A stretch of 64,000 nucleotides of DNA. Source: Brevibacterium aurantiacum (GTDB lineage Bacteria; Actinomycetota; Actinomycetes; Actinomycetales; Brevibacteriaceae). Where the stretch lies: positions 18,132 to 82,131 of the forward strand of contig NZ_VLTK01000007.1 in assembly GCF_007558825.1 (NCBI RefSeq), written 5' to 3'. The translations under genes were made by a program, and so were the position numbers. How positions within the stretch are numbered: position 1 is the first letter of the stretch; every line of letters starts with the position of its first letter. The notes under the pieces were generated by a model that was not told the origin of the DNA, ran no database searches, and saw only the letters and a program-made list of their open reading frames with translations. Positions 1 through 8,155 of this stretch are shown piece after piece.

Positions 1-103
1 TCATACGCGCTGACCATTCCGAAGGCTGTGGACAGGTGCAGAGTTGGCGGCATCTGCGTACTCCTTGACGCTCTCGCTCGAGCAGACCCTCAGACGGAGA
101 TCC

Positions 104-133
104 AGGCCGCGCCGGAAGATTCCGGCGCGGCCT
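104..133. terminator. Strong hairpin, probable terminator
   Basis: A perfect 13-bp inverted repeat (AGGCCGCGCCGGA and its complement) encloses a 4-nt loop. It lies just past the stop of the leftward aldehyde dehydrogenase gene. Neither side has a long T-run. The right side (GATTGATTTG) is slightly T-rich, so it may also end a rightward gene outside the window. Nothing else is visible in bases 1-185. Confidence 0.6.
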
Positions 134-185
134 GATTGATTTGAGACCACACAAGCCCGAGACATAAGACTCGCGTGAAGGGCAA

Positions 186-1697
186 TCACCCCCACTGCAG
201 CCAGGTGGTCTTGAAGTCCGAGTAGTTCTCCAGTGCATGTACCGACAGATCCCGACCAAATCCGGACTGCTTGAACCCGCCGAAGGGAGTCGTGAAACCG
301 AGGGCATCGACGGTGTTCACAGAGACCGTGCCCGCGACGAGGCGGGACGAGACCCGATGGGCCCGGGCCATGCTGCCGGTCCACAGTGAGGCCGCGAGCC
401 CATAGGGCGTTCCGTTCGCCTTCTCGATCGCTTCGTCCTCGGTGTCGAAAGGCGTGACGAGAGCGACAGGACCGAAGATCTCGTGCTGGTGGAGGCGGTG
501 GTCGGCGGGCAGGTCGGTGACGATCGTAGGGTCGATGAACGCCTTGGACCCGTTGATCTCCGGGCGATTGCCGCCCTTGATGATGGTGCCGTCCATCCGA
601 GCCTCCTCGACACACTCCCACACCTGGTCAGCATGCTTCTCAGAGACCAGTGAACCGATCGCCGTCTCAGGGCCCAGCGGATCGCCGGGCTGGAAGCCAT
701 CAGCCGCAGCTTTGAAAAGTTCGAGGAACTCCTCGTACACGGGTCGTTCGACGAAGATGCGGGAGTTCGCCGAGCACACCTCGCCTTGGTTGTAGAAGGC
801 ACCGAATGCCGACTTCTGGGCTGCGGCTTCGAGGTCGTCGCAGTCGGCGAAGACGATGTTCGAACTCTTCCCACCGGCCTCCAGGGCCAGACGTTTCATG
901 TTCGATGTCCCGGCATACTGCTGGAGCTGCATGGCCACCTCGGTGGAACCGGTGAAGCCGAGCATGTCGACGTCCATGTGCATGCCCAGCGCCCTGCCCA
1001 CGACCGATCCGCGACCGGGGACGACGTTGAGGATGCCTGCCGGAACTCCCGCCTCGGCAGCGAGTTCGGCCAACAGCAGGATTGAGTGCGAGGCTTCGAC
1101 CGGGGGTTTGACGACGAGCGCATTGCCTGCCGCCAGGGCTGGAGCGATCTTCCACGTCGCGATTTCCAGCGGGTAGTTCCACGGCACGATGATGCCGATG
1201 ACCCCGAGCGGCTCACGGGTCACCAGAGCGGTCGATCCTACCGGCGTGACCGGGATTTCGTCCGTGGTCTTCTCGATTGCCTCCCCGTAGAAACGGTAGA
1301 GCGCGGCGGAACCAGGGGCATCGATCGTCGAAGATTCCCCGATCGGCTTGCCCATGTCGAGAGTGTCGAGCAGAGCGAATTCGTCGGCCCGAGCCTCGAT
1401 GAGATCAGCCAGGCGCAGCAGCACCTCGCGACGATGCGTCGCCGAGGTTCGTGACCACTCCCCGGATTCGTAGGCCGCACGTGCCGCACTCACCGCAGCA
1501 TCGACATCGGCCTGTCCGCCGAGGTGGAGCTGCGAGATCGTTTCACCGTTGGCAGGGTTCGTCTTCGCCTGGGTGTGGCTCGAGCGCGCGTCGACGCGTT
1601 TGCCGTTGATCACGGGGCGTCCGTCGATGGTCAGCTTCGCTGCCTTGTCATGCCAGGTTGTGGCGATGCCGGTGGGCGCTGAGACGGTGTCAGTCAT
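186..1697 (-). CDS. NAD(P)-dependent aldehyde dehydrogenase
   Basis: This 503-residue protein has the full length of the ALDH superfamily, which oxidises an aldehyde to a carboxylic acid with NAD(P)+. Visible landmarks are the PWN motif (Asn174), the cofactor-binding Lys197 in VVKP, the FTGST loop (248-252), the general base Glu273 in LEAGGK, the catalytic Cys308 in NQGEVCSA and the EIFGPV motif near residue 400. A GGAG ribosome site precedes the ATG. It is the last gene of a leftward set that also holds RidA-like, DUF1028, M20D hydrolase and transporter genes. It probably oxidises an aldehyde released late in that pathway. The family resembles betaine or gamma-aminobutyraldehyde dehydrogenases, but the substrate cannot be read from the sequence. 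Confidence 0.93.
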   Translation of the reverse strand: MTDTVSAPTGIATTWHDKAAKLTIDGRPVINGKRVDARSSHTQAKTNPANGETISQLHLGGQADVDAAVSAARAAYESGEWSRTSATHRREVLLRLADLIEARADEFALLDTLDMGKPIGESSTIDAPGSAALYRFYGEAIEKTTDEIPVTPVGSTALVTREPLGVIGIIVPWNYPLEIATWKIAPALAAGNALVVKPPVEASHSILLLAELAAEAGVPAGILNVVPGRGSVVGRALGMHMDVDMLGFTGSTEVAMQLQQYAGTSNMKRLALEAGGKSSNIVFADCDDLEAAAQKSAFGAFYNQGEVCSANSRIFVERPVYEEFLELFKAAADGFQPGDPLGPETAIGSLVSEKHADQVWECVEEARMDGTIIKGGNRPEINGSKAFIDPTIVTDLPADHRLHQHEIFGPVALVTPFDTEDEAIEKANGTPYGLAASLWTGSMARAHRVSSRLVAGTVSVNTVDALGFTTPFGGFKQSGFGRDLSVHALENYSDFKTTWLQWG

Positions 1698-1733
1698 GGG
1701 AGAGTCTCCAGTCGTGTGTGGTGGGATGGATGG

Positions 1734-3083
1734 CTAGGCGCTCGCCGAGGCGGTTGCCGGGGTATCGAGATCATCGTCCTTGAGGAGGTCGATGCCTTTG
1801 GTCTCTGGAATCGAGACCACGGTGATGATGCCGACGACGCCGACGACGGCCAAGAAGAAGCCTGGGCTGAGCATGCTGCCGGTGTTCTCGATGAGCCAGG
1901 TCAGGGCGTAGGGCGCGGTGCCGGCGAACAGAGCGGCCGTGAGTGCATAGGCGATCGAGAGCCCGGTCTGCCTGGTCCGCGTCGGGAAGAGCTCGACGAC
2001 GGTCACGGCGTGAGTGCCGAGGATGATGGCGAGGATGAACGCCAGCCCGAAAGTCGAGACGAACGCGGCCAGGTCGGACTGGACCTGCATGAGCATGAAC
2101 AGCGGGATCGCGAGAACTGTCAGGGAGACTGCGGCCGTCATGAGCACGGGTTTGCGACCGAACTTGTCGGAGGCGATGCCCGACAGCGGAACGATGATGA
2201 GTCCGAGTGCCGAGGCCAGGGTCGAGAGCAGGGCCGCTCGGCCGGGATCGAAGCCCAGCTCGGTCTCCTGGTAGGTGAGCAGGTAGACGAGGACGACATA
2301 GAACGTGACGTTCATGAAGATCTCCATGCCACACGTCTGGAGGAACTGTTTCGGGTTGCGCTTGAAGACCTCGCGCAGCGGTGACTCGGAGACGGTCTCC
2401 ATCTTCTGCAGCGCCTCGAACTCTGGAGTGTCCTCGATCTTGCGGCGAATGTAGAGGCCGACGAGACCCAGTGGAACGGTGATGAGGAAGGGAATCCTCC
2501 AGCCGCCCGCCAGCACCTGTTCGGGGCTGAGCACCTGGGTGAGCAGAAAGACGACGAGAGAAGCGAGGAGGAATCCGAGCAGGGAACCGAATTCCAGCCA
2601 GCTGCAGCCGAAGCCTCGGCGCTTCCTGGGCGAGAACTCGCCGAGGAACGCCGCCGCACTGCCGAACTCGCCGCCGGCAGCCAGGCCCTGCACGATGCGT
2701 GTGACGATGAGGAGGATCGGCGCGAGCATCCCAATCGTCTCGTAGGTCGGCAGAATGCCGAGGACGAGAGTCGAAGCCGCCATGGCAAGGATGACGACCG
2801 AGAGGGTGACCTTGCGTCCGAGCTTATCGCCGAGGCGACCGAAGATGATCGCACCGATCGGACGAACGAGAAAGGAGACCGCGAATACGGCGAAGGTCGC
2901 GAGCAGTCCTGCGGTTTCGTCGCCTTCAGGGAAGAAGATCACTGCGATCGTCGTCGCCATATAGGCGTAGACGGCCCAGTCGAACCAGTGGACGAGTACG
3001 CCGATGGATCCGGCGGCGACGCTTTTCTGCAGGCCCTTCTTATAGGCCAGATCATTCGCATCGGTAGGGTGTGCACCGCTCAT
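1734..3083 (-). CDS. MHS-family MFS transporter
   Basis: A 449-residue integral membrane protein with about 12 hydrophobic segments. The loop 2-3 signature GRLGDKLGRK is characteristic of the major facilitator superfamily, and the overall pattern is that of the metabolite:proton symporter (MHS) branch, which includes ProP and KgtP. Such proteins import small organic acids, betaines or amino-acid-like compounds. A strong AAAGGAGG site sits upstream of the ATG. It lies 36 nt upstream of the aldehyde dehydrogenase start and 102 nt after the M20D hydrolase stop, so it is probably the importer for the compound this operon degrades. Two further MHS transporters occur in the window. The substrate is unknown. 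Confidence 0.9.
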   Translation of the reverse strand: MSGAHPTDANDLAYKKGLQKSVAAGSIGVLVHWFDWAVYAYMATTIAVIFFPEGDETAGLLATFAVFAVSFLVRPIGAIIFGRLGDKLGRKVTLSVVILAMAASTLVLGILPTYETIGMLAPILLIVTRIVQGLAAGGEFGSAAAFLGEFSPRKRRGFGCSWLEFGSLLGFLLASLVVFLLTQVLSPEQVLAGGWRIPFLITVPLGLVGLYIRRKIEDTPEFEALQKMETVSESPLREVFKRNPKQFLQTCGMEIFMNVTFYVVLVYLLTYQETELGFDPGRAALLSTLASALGLIIVPLSGIASDKFGRKPVLMTAAVSLTVLAIPLFMLMQVQSDLAAFVSTFGLAFILAIILGTHAVTVVELFPTRTRQTGLSIAYALTAALFAGTAPYALTWLIENTGSMLSPGFFLAVVGVVGIITVVSIPETKGIDLLKDDDLDTPATASASA

Positions 3084-3185
3084 ATCGAGTTCCTCCTTTG
3101 GAACCTCAGGTCCGCCGGGGACCTTGTGGTGTGGTGTTGCTTGCTGTGCGTGTGGCCTCTGGCTGAGACCGATGGTGTGGGTGGT

Positions 3186-4379
3186 TCAGGAACGCCGGGC
3201 GCTGACGTCTGCTGCGGTCCACGCCAGAGCCGTCGCGCCGTCGAGGAGCGTGCGTTCGGCCTCTTCCCCGACACAGGATTCGGCGAAGGCGGCCTGGTGG
3301 TTGCTGGCCTCACCGCCGACCCCGATATAGGGGTGAATGGCGTTGACGATCTGGGACACATTGCCCATATCCGTCGAGGCGCGATTCATCGTGGCCGCAA
3401 CCGGGTCGACGTCGAAGCTGCGTCCAAGGGCGATGGCATTGCTCCGGTAGGACTCCAGCGCTTCCTCATCGGTGCGCATCTCGGCATATCGCTTGCTTTC
3501 CGGAGTGATCGATAGGCTTGCTCCGGTGGCCAGCGCTCCTGCTTCGAAGCAGTTGATGACCTGCTTCTCGACTTCGAGCAGTTCGTCGGTCGATTCGGCC
3601 CGGACGTACCATCGACCCTCCGTCTTCGCCGGGATCGCGTTCGGTGCCTCACCGCCGTTGGTCATCACACCGTGAACCCTGACCGTCTTCGGCAGCTGTT
3701 GGCGCAGCAGACCGAGGGCCACCTGGGCGACGAGGAATGCGTCATTGGCGTTGATGCCGCGTTCCGGGTAGGCGGCGGCGTGAGCAGCTCGGCCGGTGTA
3801 TTCGACATGCCAGTGCGTCACGGCGAAGGGCTCGGCTTCGGCGACATCGACGGGTGCGGGGTGAGCCATGAGGGCGAAGTCGAGCTCAGTGAACGCGCCG
3901 CGTTCGAGGAGTTCGATCTTCCCACCGCCGCCTTCTTCGGCCGGTGTGCCGATGACCTCGACCGTGATGCCGAGTTCATCGGCGACTGTGGCAAGGCCGA
4001 TGGCCCCTCCCACGCTCATAGCGGAGATGAGATTGTGCCCGCAGGCATGACCGAGTCCTGGCAGAGCGTCGTATTCGGCGAGGAATCCGATGGTGAAGTC
4101 GCTGGTGCCGAATGTTGCACGAAAGGCGGTCTCGAGTCCGAGGTAGGGATGTTCGACGGTGAATCCGTGAGCGGCCAAGACGCCGGCCACCGAGGCGGAG
4201 GACCGAAATTCCTGCCAACCGAGTTCGGGGTCGTCGTGGAGCGAATCGGACAGACCGATGAGTACCGGGCCCACCTCGGCGAGACGGGCCGCGATCTGAT
4301 CCTTCACGGACTGATCTGCAGTCGTCACTGAAGCGGCGCCCTGCGTCGTGGACTGTTCGACGTCGGTGGGCTGGCTCAT
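3186..4379 (-). CDS. M20D-family metal-dependent amidohydrolase
   Basis: This 397-residue protein belongs to the M20D group (IAA-amino acid hydrolase, p-aminobenzoyl-glutamate hydrolase and relatives), which cleave an amide bond with two metal ions. The ligands are visible: His111, Cys113 and His115 in GHACGH, Glu148-Glu149 in GTPAEEG, and His173 in MAHP. The central dimerisation domain follows between about 185 and 300. Its ATG overlaps the TGA of the DUF1028 gene (ATGA), so translation is coupled. The enzyme is cytosolic and probably splits an N-acyl amino acid or similar amide. The exact substrate is unknown. Confidence 0.88.
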   Translation of the reverse strand: MSQPTDVEQSTTQGAASVTTADQSVKDQIAARLAEVGPVLIGLSDSLHDDPELGWQEFRSSASVAGVLAAHGFTVEHPYLGLETAFRATFGTSDFTIGFLAEYDALPGLGHACGHNLISAMSVGGAIGLATVADELGITVEVIGTPAEEGGGGKIELLERGAFTELDFALMAHPAPVDVAEAEPFAVTHWHVEYTGRAAHAAAYPERGINANDAFLVAQVALGLLRQQLPKTVRVHGVMTNGGEAPNAIPAKTEGRWYVRAESTDELLEVEKQVINCFEAGALATGASLSITPESKRYAEMRTDEEALESYRSNAIALGRSFDVDPVAATMNRASTDMGNVSQIVNAIHPYIGVGGEASNHQAAFAESCVGEEAERTLLDGATALAWTAADVSARRS

Positions 4380-5059
4380 CGCTCGTCTCCGGGGACACCG
4401 TAGGACGGTGAAGCCACGGGATTGAGACCGCGGGTGATGTAGTCCTCGCGTTGGGGCATCCAGATGTCGAGAAGTTCACCAAGCTCTCCGATGGGATCCT
4501 CCTCGGCCCAGTCCACGCGCAGATCAGTCACCCTCCACCCGGCGTCGCTGACGACGGCGAGCCCGGCCGAATGCACGGGACCGGCTTCTCCGCCCGCGTC
4601 GAAGGCGGCCTGGAAGGCTGCGAAGAGGCGACGTTCGATTCGCCCCTTCGATTCCAGGGCGGTCTCGATGAAGGCATCGAGGACGTCGAGCGACTTGAGC
4701 ATGTTTCCACCGGCCACGGCATTCTGCTCGGTGCGGACACCGAAGATCCCGAGCGCCTCGGCGCCGGAATGGGCAGCGGTGTTGCCGCCGCCGTCGATGA
4801 CGAGGATCTGGCGGTAGGCGATGATCTCGGACTCGACTTGGTCGACGATGGAATCCAGGGCAAGCTGCGCCGGCTTCCCGGTTGCCATCTCGTCGAGGAT
4901 CCGCCCGCCGAGGCGAGGGTCCGTAACGTTCTGCGAGTTCACTCCGCCGATTCCGTCGGCCAGGTTGAGACACCGGGCGGACACGGCAGGGGAGGACGAG
5001 GCGATCGCGGCACCGAACTCACCGGTGTCGGGATCGTGGAGGAGGAGGGAGAAGGTCAC
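4376..5059 (-). CDS. DUF1028 Ntn-hydrolase-superfamily protein
   Basis: The real start is the GTG at 5059, whose last two bases form part of the TGA of the upstream RidA-like gene (GTGA overlap). An in-frame start further upstream would lie inside that gene and give an unrelated leader. The 227-residue product begins V-T-F-S-L-L-L-H-D, followed by GEFGAAIASSSPAV, which is the N-terminal hallmark of DUF1028 (COG3342), assigned to the Ntn-hydrolase superfamily. Thr2 is the candidate nucleophile after Met removal, by analogy with that fold. The biochemical role of the family is not established. Coupling to RidA on one side and to an M20D hydrolase on the other implies a joint pathway acting on an amide or imine compound. 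Confidence 0.85.
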   Translation of the reverse strand: MTFSLLLHDPDTGEFGAAIASSSPAVSARCLNLADGIGGVNSQNVTDPRLGGRILDEMATGKPAQLALDSIVDQVESEIIAYRQILVIDGGGNTAAHSGAEALGIFGVRTEQNAVAGGNMLKSLDVLDAFIETALESKGRIERRLFAAFQAAFDAGGEAGPVHSAGLAVVSDAGWRVTDLRVDWAEEDPIGELGELLDIWMPQREDYITRGLNPVASPSYGVPGDER

Positions 5060-5514
5060 TTGGCCACCTCGGCGGGGGCGGTGGTCGCGGTGCTGGGTTC
5101 GCTGATGACGGCGGTGGCGTCGATTTCGACGAGCCATTCGGGTCGGGCCAGGGCCTGGACGACGATGCCCGTCGAGACGGGGTAGACGCCCTTGAGCCAT
5201 TTGCCCACGGTGCGGTAGACATCCTCGCGGTAGCGGGGATCGATGATGTAGATGGTGACCTTGACGATGTCCTCGAGCCGACTGCCCGCCTCTTCGAGGA
5301 GCATGGCGATGTTGGACATTGCCTTCTCTGCCTGCGCGGTGACGTCACCGATGCCCACGGACTCGCGAGTCTCCAGGTCCTGGCCGATCTGCCCGCGGAG
5401 ATAGACGACACCACCGGCGACGACGGCCTGGCACAGATCGTTGTCGAGATTCTGTTCGGGGTAGGTCTCTTTGGTGTTGAACATTCTCAGACGTGTGTGC
5501 GTGGGTTCGGCCAC
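5056..5514 (-). CDS. RidA/YjgF-family protein lacking the catalytic Arg
   Basis: A 152-residue member of the RidA/YER057c/UK114 superfamily, with the fold visible in the VVYLRGQIG strand and the helix around MLLEEAGSRLEDIVKVTIYI. Canonical RidA imine deaminases have an Arg in a P-x-R-[ST]-T motif that binds the substrate carboxylate. Here the matching segment reads YPVSTGIVV, with Ser114 in that place, so 2-aminoacrylate deaminase activity is unlikely. It is the first gene of the leftward operon, is coupled by GTGA overlap to DUF1028, and faces a divergent LysR regulator. It may act on a different imine or enamine, or bind a ligand. Confidence 0.85.
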   Translation of the reverse strand: MAEPTHTRLRMFNTKETYPEQNLDNDLCQAVVAGGVVYLRGQIGQDLETRESVGIGDVTAQAEKAMSNIAMLLEEAGSRLEDIVKVTIYIIDPRYREDVYRTVGKWLKGVYPVSTGIVVQALARPEWLVEIDATAVISEPSTATTAPAEVAK

Positions 5515-5633
5515 TGCGGTCTCCTCTTCGAGCTGATCGGAACATGTCGAACGGGTTGTGGAGCCGTTCGGTGTGTGGTTCCATTCTCGGAAACATCGGA
5601 GTATCTGTGAAATAGTTATTATCTAGAGACTCC

Positions 5634-5648
5634 ATCTGAAAAACAGAT
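5634..5648. promoter_or_regulatory. Candidate LysR operator
   Basis: Between the divergent RidA-like and LysR genes lies ATCTG-AAAAA-CAGAT, a perfect 5+5 palindrome of the T-N11-A type usual for LysR regulators. A further half-site ATCTG follows at 5654-5658. The location between regulator and target operon supports control of both, though binding is only inferred. Confidence 0.5.
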
Positions 5649-5688
5649 TCCAAATCTGAAGAATAACTTCACTGACGAAGAGGTCGCC

Positions 5689-6621
5689 ATGGTCCACAGG
5701 TTCTCGATCACGCTCACCCAACTCTCGTACTTCGCAGAATGCGCGAAGACACTGAACATGACGACGGCCAGCCAGGAGCTCCACATCGCCCAATCGGCGG
5801 TGTCCACGGCGATCAATCAACTGGAGAAGGCACTCGGTGCCCCGCTCTTCGTGCGCCAGCACTCCAAGGGCCTCGTCCTCACTCCCGCCGGTGAAGGGCT
5901 GCTGCACGAGACCCGCCAGATCTTCGGGCTCATCACCGATGCGGTCGAATCGATCCAAGCCGGGCAGAACGAGGTCCGCGGCACGATCGTCCTCGCTTGC
6001 TTCAAGACCCTGGCCCCGTTCATCCTGCCCCAGCTCATCGGGCGGCTCAACGAACGCCACCCCGAGCTGTCGATCGAGGTTGTCGAGGGTGACCACGAGG
6101 AGTGCATGGCCGCGCTGCGCAGTGGGCGGGCGGAGATCGCGATCAACTACGACCTCACCGACGCCGAAGGCATCCAGGCCCAGCGGGTCGGCGAGGTGCG
6201 ACCGCACGTCATCGTCGACACGAACCACCGGCTGGCCGGGAAGAAGAGAGTCAAGCTGTCCACGCTCGCCGAGGACCCCCTCGTCCTCCTCGACCTGCCC
6301 GACAGCCGCGAGTACTTCCTCACCATGCTGCGTTCGGCCGGCATCACTCCCAAGGTCAAATACAAGTCCTCGAACTACGAGACCGTGCGCTCGATGGTCG
6401 CGATGGGGCTGGGGTTCTCGATTCTCAACCAGCGCCCCGACATCGAACAGACCTACACCGGTGCGAAGACTGCGATCCTCGAAATCGCCGACCCTGCGCC
6501 GAGCCTTCGCCTCGTCGTCTCGGCATTGTCGCAGGCGGCAGGAACAGCGAAGGCGAGGGCCGTGACGGCGATGATGCGCGAGATCTTCGCCGAGGCGGCC
6601 TCAGACGAGGGTTCCGTCTGA
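5689..6621 (+). CDS. LysR-family transcriptional regulator
   Basis: A 310-residue LysR regulator. The N-terminal winged helix-turn-helix spans about residues 5-65 (Q-L-S-Y-F, QSAVSTAINQLEKALG, LFVRQ, LTPAGE). The C-terminal periplasmic-binding-protein-like effector domain runs from about 90 to 295. A GAAGAGG site precedes the ATG. It is divergent from the RidA/DUF1028/M20D/MFS/ALDH operon, with a T-N11-A palindrome between them, so it very likely senses a substrate or intermediate of that pathway. It resembles the second LysR protein of this window (40656-41582) in length and HTH wording, and both sit beside an MHS transporter and an M20 hydrolase. Confidence 0.92.
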   Translation: MVHRFSITLTQLSYFAECAKTLNMTTASQELHIAQSAVSTAINQLEKALGAPLFVRQHSKGLVLTPAGEGLLHETRQIFGLITDAVESIQAGQNEVRGTIVLACFKTLAPFILPQLIGRLNERHPELSIEVVEGDHEECMAALRSGRAEIAINYDLTDAEGIQAQRVGEVRPHVIVDTNHRLAGKKRVKLSTLAEDPLVLLDLPDSREYFLTMLRSAGITPKVKYKSSNYETVRSMVAMGLGFSILNQRPDIEQTYTGAKTAILEIADPAPSLRLVVSALSQAAGTAKARAVTAMMREIFAEAASDEGSV

Positions 6622-6862
6622 TCTAATCGATTCGGCTGAGTTCGGTGCTTTCTGCTGTGCTTTGAGATACCCGGAAATGATTGACCAAAGTCGGCTGCAT
6701 CTATTCAGTAGATGCAATTGACCGTCAACAACTATTGGCATTGACACTCTCACCTGCGGTTTGCTGGATCCCGAGAGAGCGACGAGAAACGTCGGCTCAC
6801 GAGCAAAGACGCAAGTGCCGTATCTGCAGGTCAGGTGCGGTTTTCGAGAACAGGAGTGTCCC

Positions 6863-8155
6863 ATGTCGGGCAAAGAGACCGAGACCACCGAAGTTGTCAT
6901 CATCGGCGCGGGCCAAGCCGGAATCGCGATGAGCGAGCATCTGCAGTCCAGGGGAGTTGCCCACATCGTCCTGGAGAAGAACCGGATCGCCGAGGCCTGG
7001 CAGTCGAGGCGCTGGGACTCCCTCGTCGCGAATGGCCCTGCCTGGCACGACCGGTTCCCCACCCAGGAGTTTGCCGACGTGGATCCCGATGGATTCGCGA
7101 CCAAAGACCAGGTCGCCGAATACTTCCGCACACTGGTGGAACGCAAGAACCTCCCTGTGCGCACCGGAATCACCGTGACCACAGTGACCGAACGCGAGAA
7201 GGCCCGCGGCTACCTCGTCGATACCGATCAGGGCACCATCGAGGCCGACTTCGTCGTCGCCGCGACAGGCCCTTTCCAGACTCCGACCATCCCGGCGATC
7301 ATCCCTGAGAGTTCCGGGATCACCCAGATCCATTCGAACTCGTACAAGAACCCCGCACAGCTGGACGAGGGGGCCGTGCTCGTCGTCGGCGCTGGATCAT
7401 CGGGGGTCCAGATCGCCGCGGAGATTCAGAAGTCCGGCAAGAAGGTCTATCTGGCCGTGGGCCCACACGATCGCCCACCGCGGGCCTATCGCAACCGCGA
7501 CTTCTGCTGGTGGCTCGGGGCCCTGGGCAAATGGGACCTGGCAGCACCACCTGTCGGGGCTGACCACGTCACCATCGCCGTCTCCGGTGCAGAAGGTGGC
7601 CACACTGTCGACTTCCGTGACCTCGCGGCCTCGGGCATCACCCTGCTGGGACGCGCGAACTCTTATCTCCACGGCACACTGCAGATCGGCTCCGACCTGG
7701 GCAGGAACATCGCCCGCGGCGATGACAACTATCTCTCATTGCTGCGTGAGGCCGACGACTACATCGAACGCAACGGCCTCGACCTGCCACCCGAGCCTGA
7801 AGCACATGTGCTCGGCCCTGATCCCGACAGTGTGACGAACCCGATCCTCGAACTCGACCTTGCTGACGCGGGCGTGACCACCGTGATCTGGGCGACCGGA
7901 TTCGGTGTCGACTACTCCTGGCTGCAGGTCGACGGTGTCCTCGACGAGCGAGGCTACCCGGTCCAGCAGCGCGGAGTCACACCTGTTCCCGGCATGTACT
8001 TCCTCGGTCTGCCGTGGCTGTCGCGTCGCGGTTCGAGCTTCATCTGGGGGGTGTGGCACGACGCGAAATACCTCGCCGATCAGATCGAGATCCAGCGGAA
8101 GTACCGCGACTATGAGCCGGATCATAACGCCCTCCTCGACCGCGCAGTATCGTAA
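6863..8155 (+). CDS. FAD-dependent monooxygenase-like oxidoreductase
   Basis: I chose the ATG at 6863 because AGGAG lies 6 nt upstream and the FAD-binding GAGQAG motif then begins near residue 15, as in the family. An in-frame upstream start would add 34 residues of non-family sequence. The 430-residue protein has a second nucleotide-binding motif, GAGSSG (residues about 176-181), typical of the NAD(P)H domain of flavin monooxygenases of the YUCCA/CzcO type. Between them lies an H-x-x-x-Y pattern (HSNSY) that partly matches the FMO fingerprint. It probably oxygenates a small substrate in the cytosol. Its stop overlaps the aspartate ammonia-lyase start (TAATG), which implies co-translation. 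Confidence 0.85.
   Translation: MSGKETETTEVVIIGAGQAGIAMSEHLQSRGVAHIVLEKNRIAEAWQSRRWDSLVANGPAWHDRFPTQEFADVDPDGFATKDQVAEYFRTLVERKNLPVRTGITVTTVTEREKARGYLVDTDQGTIEADFVVAATGPFQTPTIPAIIPESSGITQIHSNSYKNPAQLDEGAVLVVGAGSSGVQIAAEIQKSGKKVYLAVGPHDRPPRAYRNRDFCWWLGALGKWDLAAPPVGADHVTIAVSGAEGGHTVDFRDLAASGITLLGRANSYLHGTLQIGSDLGRNIARGDDNYLSLLREADDYIERNGLDLPPEPEAHVLGPDPDSVTNPILELDLADAGVTTVIWATGFGVDYSWLQVDGVLDERGYPVQQRGVTPVPGMYFLGLPWLSRRGSSFIWGVWHDAKYLADQIEIQRKYRDYEPDHNALLDRAVS

Noticed and set aside
1..621. A long leftward open frame at the window edge
   Set aside because: It lies in another frame of the aldehyde dehydrogenase, is Arg/Gly-rich without family features and adds nothing to the 185-bp non-coding end.
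3108..3124. AGGTCC-N5-GGACCT hairpin between M20D hydrolase and MHS transporter
   Set aside because: Only 6 bp and inside an apparent operon. It may be a weak attenuator, but the evidence is too thin.
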